Made by a program: the position numbers and the translations under genes. From Pandoraea thiooxydans (lineage in GTDB: Bacteria > Pseudomonadota > Gammaproteobacteria > Burkholderiales > Burkholderiaceae), in the NCBI RefSeq assembly GCF_001931675.1, contig NZ_CP014839.1, positions 1,984,001 to 2,048,000 of the forward strand: a DNA stretch of 64,000 nucleotides, in the 5' to 3' direction. The notes beneath the pieces are model-generated. The model saw only the letters and a program-made list of their open reading frames with translations, searched no databases and was not told the origin of the DNA. This document shows positions 40,837-49,474 of the stretch, piece by piece (positions within the stretch are counted from its first letter, which is position 1; every line of letters begins with the position of its first letter).

Positions 40837-43800
40837 ATGAGCTCACCCAACCTCGGCATCTCCGGCCGCATCGCGGCGTTCTTTCTGGAGAACCGCATCA
40901 CCCCGCTGCTCGCGCTGGTGGCGCTGTTGCTGGGCCTGTTCGCGATGGTGATGACCCCGCGCGAGGAAGAGCCGCAAATCAATGTCACGATGGCCAACGT
41001 GCTGGTGCCGTTTCCCGGTGCGAGCGCGCGCGACGTCGAACAGATGGTGGCCGGGCCGGCCGAGCAGATTCTCTCGCAAATCAAGGACGTCAAGCATGTC
41101 ACCTCGGTGTCGCAGCCCGGCCTGGCGGTGCTGACAGTGCAGTTCGAGGTCGGCGTGCCCCGCACCGATGCCCTGGTCAGACTGTACGACACCGTCTACT
41201 CGAATCAGGATTGGCTGCCGAAGAATCTCGGGGTGCTGCCACCGCTCATCAAGCCAAAGGGGATCGACGATGTGCCGATCGTCGTACTCACGCTCTATTC
41301 GACCGATCCCCACACTGGCGCCTACGATCTCGAGCGGGTCGGACAATCGATCGAGGCGGATCTCAAGCGCGTGCCCGGCACGCGCGAAGTCACCACCATC
41401 GGCGGGCCGCAGCGCGCCGTCAACGTCCTGCTCGACCCGGCCCGCATGCAGGCCGCCGGCGTCACGGTCGACGATTTGCGCAATGCGCTGCGCGGCGCCA
41501 ACGCCGGTGCTTCGGTCGGCGATCTGGTGCGCGACAACCGCAGTATTCACATCGAAACCGGGGCGCTGCTCAAAAGCGCGCAGGACGTACGGACCCTGAT
41601 GGTGGCGGTGCGCGACGGCCGGCCGGTATTCGTCTCGGACGTGGCCACCGTGCGCGACGGTCCTCCCACGCCGACCCATTACGTCTGGGAGGGCGTAGCG
41701 GGCAAGCATCCGGCCGAATACCCGGCGGTTTCGATCTCGGTCACCAAAAAGGCCGGCGAGAACGCCGTGAGCGTGGCCAGGGAGGTGCTGCAGCGCGTTG
41801 CCCAGTTGCGCAACACGGTGATTCCGGCCGACGTGAAAATCGACGTCGCGCGCGACTACGGCACCACCGCCAATGCCAAGGCGCTCAAGCTCATCGAGAA
41901 GTTGATCTTCGCCACGACCTCGGTGGTCGTGCTGGTGCTGCTGGCGCTGGGCTGGCGCGAGGCGCTGGTGGTCGGCACCGCGGTCATCCTGACCCTGACC
42001 GCTACCCTGTTCGCTTCCTGGGCCTGGGGTTTCACTCTCAATCGCGTTTCGCTTTTCGCATTGATCCTGTCGATCGGCATCCTGGTCGACGATGCGATCG
42101 TGGTGGTGGAGAACATCCATCGGCATCGCGCGCTCGAGTCCGGCAAGACGCTCGTGGCGATCATCCCGAAAGCCGTCGACGAGGTCGGCGGGCCCACCAT
42201 TCTCGCCACCCTCACGGTGATCGCCGCCCTCCTGCCGATGGCCTTCGTCAGCGGGCTGATGGGCCCCTACATGAGCCCGATTCCGATCAACGCCAGCATG
42301 GGCATGGCGATTTCCCTGACGGTGGCGTTCGTCGTCACACCATGGCTCTCGCGCGTCTGGCTCAGGCACTCGCACCACATCGCCAAACCCGGCTTGCGTG
42401 CCAAGCTCGAACCGCTTTTCGAGCGCGTGCTCGCGCCGTTTCTCGACGACACCCGAGGCGCGCGCAATCGCGGCTTGCTGTGGTTCGGCGTGGCTGGCGC
42501 GATCGTTGTGTCGATGCTGCTGCCGGCCTTCAAGCTGGTGATACTGAAGATGCTGCCGTTCGACAACAAGTCCGAATTCCAGGTGGTGGTCGATATGCCG
42601 GCCGGCACGCCGCTCGAGCGCACTGCGGCGGCTCTGCATCAGATGGGCGCCTATCTGGCCACGGTGCCCGAGATGACGACCTATCAGGCCTATGCCGGAC
42701 TCAGCGCGCCGATCAATTTCAACGGCCTGGTCAGGCAATACTACCTGCGCGCCGGCGGCAACGTGGGTGACATCCAGGCCAATCTGGTCGATCAATCGAT
42801 GCGCCATCGGCAAAGCCACGCCATCGCCACCGCGGTGCGTCCAGCCCTGACCGCGATCGCCAGGCAGTATGGCGCGCGCATCAAGGTCGTCGAGGTGCCG
42901 CCCGGACCGCCCGTGCTCGCGCCGATCGTCGCGGAAGTCTACGGGCCGACCGAGCAGGGCCGCATGGCCGTGGCAAAAAGCGTGCGTCACGTGTTCGACA
43001 CGACGCCGGGCGTGGTGGACGTCGACGACAGCACCATCGCGCTGGCACCGCAGCGCACCTTCGAACTCGACCGGCGCAAGGCCGGCCTGCTGGGGATCTC
43101 GCAACAGGAGGTCGCGCAAACGCTGCGCGCCGGCCTTAGCGGCGAAGACGTCACCTATCTGCACGACGGCAGCAAATACCCGAGCGCGGTTCGCCTAGCC
43201 TTGCCGGCCCGGCTCACCGGCGATGACGCGGCGCTGCTCGCCCTGAGCGCGCGCGGCGCGCAAGGCCAGCTCGTGCCGCTGTCCGAACTGCTGCATGTGC
43301 GCGACGACACCGTCGAGCAACCCATCTATCACAAGGATCTGTTGCCGGTGGTCTACGTGGTCGGCGACATGGCGGGCAAGGTCGACAGCCCGCTGTACGG
43401 CATGTTCGAGATGCGCAGCCGACTGGCGAACCTGAGCGTGCCGGGTGGCGGCAAGCTCGGCGAATGGTTTATCCGGCAGCCGTCCGACCCATACCGCGCC
43501 TATTCGATCAAGTGGGACGGCGAGTGGCAAATCACCTACGAAACATTCCGCGACATGGGCGTGGCCTATGCCGTCGGCCTGCTGCTGATCTATTTGCTGG
43601 TAGTGGCCGAATTCGGCTCTTACCTGACACCGCTCATCATCATGGCGCCGATCCCGCTGACCATCATCGGTGTCATGCCGGGGCACGCCCTGCTCGGCGC
43701 CCAGTTCACGGCGACCTCGATGATCGGCATGATCGCCCTGGCCGGCATCATCGTGCGCAACTCCATCCTGCTGGTCGATTTCATCAACCTGCAGGTCGCC

Positions 43801-44055
43801 GAGGGCGTGGCCTTCAAGCAGGCCATCGTGCGCTCGGCCGCCACACGCGCGCAACCGATTCTGCTCACCGCACTGGCGGCCATGATCGGCTCGCTGTTCA
43901 TTCTCGACGACCCGATCTTCAATGGCCTGGCAATCTCGCTGATCTTCGGCATTCTGGTCTCGACGGTGCTCACCCTGGTCGTTATCCCGCTGCTCTACTA
44001 CAGCGCCTATCGACGCCGCCATTTATCTGACACATCCACCAAGGAGCCATCATGA
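40837..44055 (+). CDS. RND efflux pump permease (AcrB-type)
   Basis: A 1072-residue inner-membrane RND transporter with twelve helices in two halves and two large periplasmic loops. The opening FFLENRITPLLALVALLLG and REEEPQINV, and the helix-4 motif SIGILVDDAIVVVENIHRH with the proton-relay Asp pair, are seen. The loops show the porter-domain pattern. The REEEPQI motif is typical of a branch separate from AcrB/MexB. It exchanges protons for substrate; the substrate is unknown. It overlaps the DUF2892 gene by four bases. Confidence 0.92.
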   Translation: MSSPNLGISGRIAAFFLENRITPLLALVALLLGLFAMVMTPREEEPQINVTMANVLVPFPGASARDVEQMVAGPAEQILSQIKDVKHVTSVSQPGLAVLTVQFEVGVPRTDALVRLYDTVYSNQDWLPKNLGVLPPLIKPKGIDDVPIVVLTLYSTDPHTGAYDLERVGQSIEADLKRVPGTREVTTIGGPQRAVNVLLDPARMQAAGVTVDDLRNALRGANAGASVGDLVRDNRSIHIETGALLKSAQDVRTLMVAVRDGRPVFVSDVATVRDGPPTPTHYVWEGVAGKHPAEYPAVSISVTKKAGENAVSVAREVLQRVAQLRNTVIPADVKIDVARDYGTTANAKALKLIEKLIFATTSVVVLVLLALGWREALVVGTAVILTLTATLFASWAWGFTLNRVSLFALILSIGILVDDAIVVVENIHRHRALESGKTLVAIIPKAVDEVGGPTILATLTVIAALLPMAFVSGLMGPYMSPIPINASMGMAISLTVAFVVTPWLSRVWLRHSHHIAKPGLRAKLEPLFERVLAPFLDDTRGARNRGLLWFGVAGAIVVSMLLPAFKLVILKMLPFDNKSEFQVVVDMPAGTPLERTAAALHQMGAYLATVPEMTTYQAYAGLSAPINFNGLVRQYYLRAGGNVGDIQANLVDQSMRHRQSHAIATAVRPALTAIARQYGARIKVVEVPPGPPVLAPIVAEVYGPTEQGRMAVAKSVRHVFDTTPGVVDVDDSTIALAPQRTFELDRRKAGLLGISQQEVAQTLRAGLSGEDVTYLHDGSKYPSAVRLALPARLTGDDAALLALSARGAQGQLVPLSELLHVRDDTVEQPIYHKDLLPVVYVVGDMAGKVDSPLYGMFEMRSRLANLSVPGGGKLGEWFIRQPSDPYRAYSIKWDGEWQITYETFRDMGVAYAVGLLLIYLLVVAEFGSYLTPLIIMAPIPLTIIGVMPGHALLGAQFTATSMIGMIALAGIIVRNSILLVDFINLQVAEGVAFKQAIVRSAATRAQPILLTALAAMIGSLFILDDPIFNGLAISLIFGILVSTVLTLVVIPLLYYSAYRRRHLSDTSTKEPS

Positions 44056-44261
44056 CCTCATGGCAAATCACACGCGTTTTCGCCGGCACGTTGATCCTGA
44101 TCAGCCTGCTCATCGGCGCTCCCGCCAGCCCGTTTTACGTCAGCGCGTACTGGCTGTGGCTGACCGCATTCGTGGGCGCGAATCTGCTGCAAAGCGGCTT
44201 CACCAGATGGTGCCCGATGGAAATTTTCATGCGCAAGCTCGGCATGCGGGGCGGCGACTGA
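44052..44261 (+). CDS. DUF2892 (YgaP-like) small membrane protein
   Basis: A 69-residue protein with two membrane helices and the family Cys in GFTRWCPMEIFMRKLG. DUF2892 forms the membrane half of the rhodanese YgaP, and stand-alone copies are common in sulfide- and persulfide-handling operons. Its presence inside an RND operon that ends in SQR strengthens the sulfur theme. It is coupled to the permease by an ATGA overlap. Confidence 0.87.
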   Translation: MTSWQITRVFAGTLILISLLIGAPASPFYVSAYWLWLTAFVGANLLQSGFTRWCPMEIFMRKLGMRGGD

Positions 44262-44286
44262 GTCGCACTCTTCGGGAACGACCATC

Positions 44287-45657
44287 ATGATCTCGACCAG
44301 GCGCTGGGGCGCCGCGCTGCTCGGCCTGTGCGCCACCTTCGCATACGCGCAGACCGACCTGCTTGGCGCGGCGCGTGCGGCGCTCGCGCACGACCCGGTA
44401 TACGCCGCCGCCGTCGCGCAAAGCCAGGCCGATGCGACCAAGCGCCGGCAAGGCCGCGCCGGATACCTGCCGCAGATCTCCGCCACCGCCGGCCTCGGCT
44501 ATGGCGATATCAACCAGCAGACGAGCGGAGCGCGCTTCTCGGGGCCTGGCTTCGGCAGCAACGAGGGAATCGGCTTCGACACCAGTTCGGCCGGCGCATC
44601 GGACGCCAACTGGGCGCTCACCATCCGTGAAAATCTGTACAGTTCGGCGAAAACCGCCACTGCCCAACAAATGAACGCGGCCGCCGACGCCGGCCCGGTG
44701 TCGCTGCAGCTGGCCCGTCAAACATTGCTTCTGCAAGTCGCGCAAGCCTACTTCGACGTGCTGCTGGCGCAGGACAACCTCGCTGCGCTCAAGGCCGAAC
44801 ACGACACCGCGGTGCGCGCTCATGCGATCGCCCAGGCCCGCTTCGAGGCGGGCGACGCCGCCATTACCGACGCCAGCGATGCGCAGGCACGCGCCGATCT
44901 GGCCGGCGCGCAGATGATCGAAGCGCAAACCGAGCTCGATCTCAAACGCGCGGCGCTGCGCGATCTGACCGGCGAGCCCGACACCGCACTGCAGCCCCTG
45001 ACCGACTCGGCCGGACTCGCGGCAATCCAGGCCGGCGATTTCGCCGATTGGCAAAAACGCGCGCTGCAGACCAGTCCGCTGATTCGCCTGAGCAACCTCG
45101 GCGTGAGTGCCGCGCAGGCGGAATCGACCCGCTATCGTGCCGATGGCGGCACCACCGTCGATGCGTTCGCCTCCTACCTGGGCCAGCGCGTCAATGGTGC
45201 CGGATATGGCGGCACGGGCGGCATGCACAGCAACAGCGCGGTGGTCGGCATCATGGTGACCATCCCGATCTATTCAGGCGGCATGCGCAGCGCCAAACGC
45301 GACGAAAGCCTCGCGCTGCTGAACAAGGCCGAGATGGATCAGGACGCCGCACGCGTGCGCGTGGCGCGCCAGATCCGTCAGGCCTACCTCGGTTTGCGCA
45401 GCGCGCAGGTGCGGGTCACGGCGCTCACCCAGGCGGTCCATTCGGCACGCCTGCAGCTCGATGCAAACCAGACGGGCTTCGAGGCTGGCGACCGGCCCTC
45501 GATCGACGTGCTGAACGCGCGATCGGCGCTGTCCAACACGCAGCGGGACCTCGCCGCGGCGCGCTATCAGGTGGCCATGGAACGCTTGCGCCTGAGTGCC
45601 GCCGCAGGCGAGCTGGATGATCGGGAGATGGCGCAAATCAACGCTTTGCTGCATTGA
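44287..45657 (+). CDS. TolC family outer-membrane channel
   Basis: A 456-residue non-lipidated TolC-like protein. The signal peptide ends near FAYA, followed by two coiled-coil repeats: DLLGAARAALAHDPVYAAAVAQ starts the first, and the second includes IRQAYLGLRSAQVRV and GFEAGDRPSIDVLNARSAL. It provides the outer-membrane duct for the upstream RND pump. It ends 92 bp before the SQR start. Confidence 0.88.
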   Translation: MISTRRWGAALLGLCATFAYAQTDLLGAARAALAHDPVYAAAVAQSQADATKRRQGRAGYLPQISATAGLGYGDINQQTSGARFSGPGFGSNEGIGFDTSSAGASDANWALTIRENLYSSAKTATAQQMNAAADAGPVSLQLARQTLLLQVAQAYFDVLLAQDNLAALKAEHDTAVRAHAIAQARFEAGDAAITDASDAQARADLAGAQMIEAQTELDLKRAALRDLTGEPDTALQPLTDSAGLAAIQAGDFADWQKRALQTSPLIRLSNLGVSAAQAESTRYRADGGTTVDAFASYLGQRVNGAGYGGTGGMHSNSAVVGIMVTIPIYSGGMRSAKRDESLALLNKAEMDQDAARVRVARQIRQAYLGLRSAQVRVTALTQAVHSARLQLDANQTGFEAGDRPSIDVLNARSALSNTQRDLAAARYQVAMERLRLSAAAGELDDREMAQINALLH

Positions 45658-45749
45658 TGCCAGGCGCCCGGCAGGAACGGCAAAGCCTCACGGCGTTGCC
45701 GTCGGAATTCGGTGTTTTGCGCTCCGTGTGGCGCGCGCAAGGAGAAATC

Positions 45750-47021
45750 ATGTCTCACATTGTGATTGTCGGCGCCGGAATCGGTGGCTTGTCGATGGCC
45801 TACGCAATGCGCAAGGCCGCCCGTGCGGAAGATGTCGTGACCGTCATTGCGGACGACACGCATTTCCATTTTGTGCCGTCCAATCCCTGGGTCGCGGTCA
45901 AGTGGCGCACCCGCAAGGATGTCGACGTCGAGTTGCAGCCGGCGCTGGCGAAGAAAAACATCGGTCTGCAGACCGGCGGCGCCAAGCGGATTCATCCGGA
46001 GCGCAATCAGGTCGAGCTGGGCAACGGCGAATGCGTGACATACGACTATCTGGTGATCGCCACCGGCCCGAAACTGGCTTTCGACGAAATCGAGGGCCTC
46101 GGACCAGCCGCGCATTCGCAGTCGATCTGCCATATCGACCACGCCGAGACGGCCGCCCAGACCTGGGAGCAATTCGTCGCCGCGCCCGGCCCGATCGTGG
46201 TCGGCGCAGTCCAGGGCGCCTCGTGTTTCGGGCCCGCCTATGAATACGCGATGATCATGGACACCGATCTGCGCAGGCGCAAGATCCGCGATCGCGCACC
46301 GATGACGTTCGTCACGTCCGAGCCCTATGTGGGCCACCTGGGCCTGGGCGGCGTGGGCGATTCCAAAGGTATGCTCGAGTCGACCATGCGCGAGCACGAC
46401 ATCAAGTGGATCTGCAACGCCAAGACCACGCGCATCGAAGCCGACAAGATGTTCGTCACCGAATACGACGACCTCGGGCACGAACGCCGCACACACGAAC
46501 TGCCGTTCAAATATTGCATGATGCTGCCGGCCTTCAAGGGCGTCGACGCGCTGATCGGCGTCGACAAGCTGGTCAACCCGCGCGGCTTTGTGATCATCGA
46601 CGAATTCCAGCGCAATCCGACGTATTCCAACGTCTACGCAGTCGGCGTGTGCGTGGCGATTGCCCCGCTGGAGACCACGCCGGTGCCGACCGGCGTGCCC
46701 AAGACCGGCTTTATGATCGAATCGATGGTCAGCGCCACCGCGGCCAACATCCGCGCCGCGCTCGATGGCCAGGAGCCGTCCACACGCGCGACCTGGAATG
46801 CCATTTGCCTGGCCGATTTCGGCGATCGCGGCATCGCCTTCGTGGCCCTGCCGCAACTGCCGCCGCGCAACCTCAATTGGTCCAGCGAAGGCAAATGGGT
46901 ACACCTGGCAAAGATCGGTTTCGAGAAGTATTTCATGCGCCGCATGAAGGTCGGCGGCACCGAACCGGCCTACGAAAGAGTGCTGCTGGAAATTCTGGGC
47001 GTGAGAAAGCTGAAGGACTGA
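45750..47021 (+). CDS. sqr: sulfide:quinone reductase
   Basis: A 423-residue FAD enzyme that oxidises sulfide to polysulfide or sulfane sulfur at the membrane and reduces quinone. The N-terminal FAD motif is HIVIVGAGIGGLSMAYA. Cys127 (SICHIDH), Cys159 (GASCFGP) and Cys353 (AICLADF) line up closely with Cys128, Cys160 and Cys356 of the Acidithiobacillus enzyme, the set needed for catalysis. VKWRTRKDVDVEL and the C-terminal amphipathic tail fit the family. AAGGAG six bases before ATG 45750 fixes the start. It is last in the RND-DUF2892-TolC operon. Confidence 0.88.
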   Translation: MSHIVIVGAGIGGLSMAYAMRKAARAEDVVTVIADDTHFHFVPSNPWVAVKWRTRKDVDVELQPALAKKNIGLQTGGAKRIHPERNQVELGNGECVTYDYLVIATGPKLAFDEIEGLGPAAHSQSICHIDHAETAAQTWEQFVAAPGPIVVGAVQGASCFGPAYEYAMIMDTDLRRRKIRDRAPMTFVTSEPYVGHLGLGGVGDSKGMLESTMREHDIKWICNAKTTRIEADKMFVTEYDDLGHERRTHELPFKYCMMLPAFKGVDALIGVDKLVNPRGFVIIDEFQRNPTYSNVYAVGVCVAIAPLETTPVPTGVPKTGFMIESMVSATAANIRAALDGQEPSTRATWNAICLADFGDRGIAFVALPQLPPRNLNWSSEGKWVHLAKIGFEKYFMRRMKVGGTEPAYERVLLEILGVRKLKD

Positions 47022-47030
47022 TCCACGGGT

Positions 47031-47049
47031 CGCGTGCGGCGCGCACGCG
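47031..47049. terminator. hairpin between convergent sqr and the diguanylate cyclase
   Basis: CGCGTGC and GCACGCG arms (7 bp) around GGCGC fill the gap between the two 3' ends. There is no T-tract. Confidence 0.35.
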
Positions 47050-48279
47050 TCAAGCCGACGCGTCGTACCCGCCCAGAGCGCGCCGCTGGCCGCCGTCGCC
47101 CGGCGCCGGCGCATCATCTTGCAGGGCGACGGTCCATGCGGCAACCGCGCGATTGCGCCCCAACGCCTTGGCCGTATAGAGCGCGGCGTCGGCGCGTGCC
47201 ATTGGCGCCGATATCGATTCGTCGACCAGATATTCGTCGACGCCCACACTGAACGTGCACGCCACCAAGCCGGCCGGCGTCTGGCAAGCGGATGCCGCTA
47301 CCTTGCGGCGCAGGCGGTCGACCAGCCCGAGCGCCTGGTCGGGCGCGGCAGCGCAAAAACACAACGCGAACTCCTCGCCGCCGAGCCGCCCGAAAATATC
47401 GCGCGGCTGGATTTCCCGGGACACGAGCGCGGCAAAATACGCCAGCACGCAGTCGCCGGCCCCGTGGCCGTAGTCGTCGTTGATGGCCTTGAAGTGATCG
47501 AGATCGATAATGGCAACGAACAGGTGCGCACCATGTCTTTGAGTCGACCGCGCCAAGGCCTCGGCTTGCGCCAGGAAGGCGCGGCGCGACAGCACGCTGG
47601 TCAGCTCGTCGACGTTGGCCAGCCGTTCGAGCCGTCTGACGAGCCGGTCGTGGGCCAGCATGACCATGCCGATCGACAGGCAAGGCAACGCGAGAATGCC
47701 AAGTCCCAGAAAGGCGATATTGATCGGCGAGACCTGCAGCAAGGCGCTCTGGTCGACCGCGCCGAGCAGGTAAGTCATGCCGCGCACCACGTGGCCGATG
47801 CAGCCGAGCACGGCGACCACGACCACGAACCGGTAGCTGTACTTCGGTCGCTCGGCCGGCCGCGCGCGATAGGCAAGCCAGCCGAGCGCGGCGTACACAT
47901 AGGCGTGAAATGCCGAGACAACGGCAACCCGCGCATTGATGTCGGGCACCGCCGCATACCAGTACGCCACGCCTGCGACCGCGGCAAACAACGCCACGTA
48001 CTCGGCCGGGTAATGGACGCGCCGTCCGAAGCACTGGCGCGCCCCCTGCAGGATCAGCAGCACCGCCGCGCCCATCACGCCATTGGCGACGATGATCGTC
48101 AAAAACGCCGGGCCGTGCCCCTGCCAGGCGAACAGCACCAGGGAAATCATGGCCAGCCCATTCGCGCTGATCCAGCGGGTCAAGCCGGCAATGCCGGCCG
48201 GCCGCAACGAGGCCAGCACCGCCATGCTCATCAGGCTCGACAGAAAAGTCACCGCGAGAATACTGACAGGATTCAACAT
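47050..48279 (-). CDS. membrane-bound GGDEF diguanylate cyclase
   Basis: A 409-residue protein. About six hydrophobic helices (residues 1-210) form a membrane sensor region of MHYT/7TM-like kind with no recognised ligand domain, followed by a GGDEF domain from about residue 225. The catalytic GGEEF is intact (FGRLGGEEFALCF) and the metal-binding IDLDHFK is present, so it should make c-di-GMP. The inhibitory I-site RxxD is not conserved: the equivalent reads QPRD, so product inhibition may be weak. It is convergent with sqr. Confidence 0.88.
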   Translation of the reverse strand: MLNPVSILAVTFLSSLMSMAVLASLRPAGIAGLTRWISANGLAMISLVLFAWQGHGPAFLTIIVANGVMGAAVLLILQGARQCFGRRVHYPAEYVALFAAVAGVAYWYAAVPDINARVAVVSAFHAYVYAALGWLAYRARPAERPKYSYRFVVVVAVLGCIGHVVRGMTYLLGAVDQSALLQVSPINIAFLGLGILALPCLSIGMVMLAHDRLVRRLERLANVDELTSVLSRRAFLAQAEALARSTQRHGAHLFVAIIDLDHFKAINDDYGHGAGDCVLAYFAALVSREIQPRDIFGRLGGEEFALCFCAAAPDQALGLVDRLRRKVAASACQTPAGLVACTFSVGVDEYLVDESISAPMARADAALYTAKALGRNRAVAAWTVALQDDAPAPGDGGQRRALGGYDASA

Positions 48280-48443
48280 CGGGCAATACGCTTCCTGGAA
48301 GAATCGGCGCCGCGCCCCATACCTGTCGAGGACGGTTGCGCCGGCACGCTAGAGTGCGTTGATTGTCACGAGTAGGATTTTGCCCCATAAGACGCCATGC
48401 GGGGTGCGCTCCCCCCCAAATTCCGGCGGGCGCGCCGCTTCTG

Positions 48444-49355
48444 TCAGCCTCGCGCCGCGCCCAGCATGCGGCACTCGGCGGCCAGTGCCAGCAGATTCGG
48501 GTCGCGCTCGCGCTTTTTCGGCAGCATCAGGGCGATGGTCTGACGCGTGCGGTATTTCTGCGCCAACGGAATCAGTTGGATGCGCGGGCTGAAAGGCCGC
48601 ACCCGTCCCGGCAGCAGGCTATATCCGACACTGCCGCTGACCAGATTGACGAGCGAAAAGATATCCCCGACGCGCATCGCCAATTGCGGCTCGTAGCCGG
48701 CAATCTCGAATGCGTGGCTGAAATTCGAGGCGGTGGCATATTCGTCGTCGAGTGCGACGAATTTTTCGTCACGCAGGCGCGCCAGGTCGATTTCGCTATC
48801 GTGCGCGTAGGGCGATCCCTCCGGTGCGGCGAAAAAAATGTCGTCGTCGAACAGCGGCACCGACAGCAGCGAGTCGTCCGGATACTCTTCGCGCGATGCA
48901 ATCACGATCGCGTCGAGCCGCCCCTGCGCGAGCAACTCGAGCAGCAAGCGATTCGAGCCAAGCGTCAGATCGACATCCAGCGCCGATTTCCGCACCTTGA
49001 GCTTGATGAGCAACTCTGGAATGGTGCCGACGGTAAGCGAATACAGCGAGCCGATTTTCAGCCGCGGCGAGGCGAAGCCGGCGGCCTCACGCGTGCGGCG
49101 CAAGCCCTCCTCGCATTCGCGCACCGCCCGCTCGGCGTATTCGGCCAGCGTGTACGCGGTTTGCAGCGGAATCAGCTTGCGCCCGTCGAGCTTGAACAAC
49201 GGACAGCCCACACCCTCTTCCAGCGAATGCAGCGCACGATGCACGCTCACCACACTCTGCGACAGGCGCTCCGAGACGCGGGCCATGTTGCCCATGCGCA
49301 TGAATGCCAAAAATACCTCCAGCTTCTTGAGCGTAACGGCTTCGTCGATCGCCAT
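48444..49355 (-). CDS. mdcR: LysR regulator of malonate decarboxylation
   Basis: A 303-residue LysR protein, divergent from mdcA across 119 bp. The DNA-binding domain begins TLKKLEVFLAFMRMGNMARV, followed by SERLSQSVVSVHRALHSLEE. MdcR activates mdc operons when malonate is present. AAAGG lies seven bases before the start. The gene identity rests on position plus family; the LysR fold itself is certain. Confidence 0.85.
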   Translation of the reverse strand: MAIDEAVTLKKLEVFLAFMRMGNMARVSERLSQSVVSVHRALHSLEEGVGCPLFKLDGRKLIPLQTAYTLAEYAERAVRECEEGLRRTREAAGFASPRLKIGSLYSLTVGTIPELLIKLKVRKSALDVDLTLGSNRLLLELLAQGRLDAIVIASREEYPDDSLLSVPLFDDDIFFAAPEGSPYAHDSEIDLARLRDEKFVALDDEYATASNFSHAFEIAGYEPQLAMRVGDIFSLVNLVSGSVGYSLLPGRVRPFSPRIQLIPLAQKYRTRQTIALMLPKKRERDPNLLALAAECRMLGAARG

Positions 49356-49382
49356 TGAGTAGCCTTTCCGATGAGTCCAATG

Positions 49383-49399
49383 ATTACCCTGATAGTAAT
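49383..49399. promoter_or_regulatory. MdcR (LysR) operator dyad
   Basis: ATTAC and GTAAT flank CCTGATA, a perfect dyad with the T-N11-A LysR pattern. It lies 28 bp from the mdcR start and 76 bp before mdcA. Confidence 0.6.
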
Positions 49400-49474
49400 G
49401 TATTTACGCTTGGCTTGATTGATACGCTTCGCTCCGCGCCCTAAAGTTAGAGCATATACCGTGAGAGAAAGCGC

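Noticed and set aside
40843-43164. 773-codon minus-strand frame
   Set aside because: Antisense to the RND permease, composition typical of GC-rich shadow frames.
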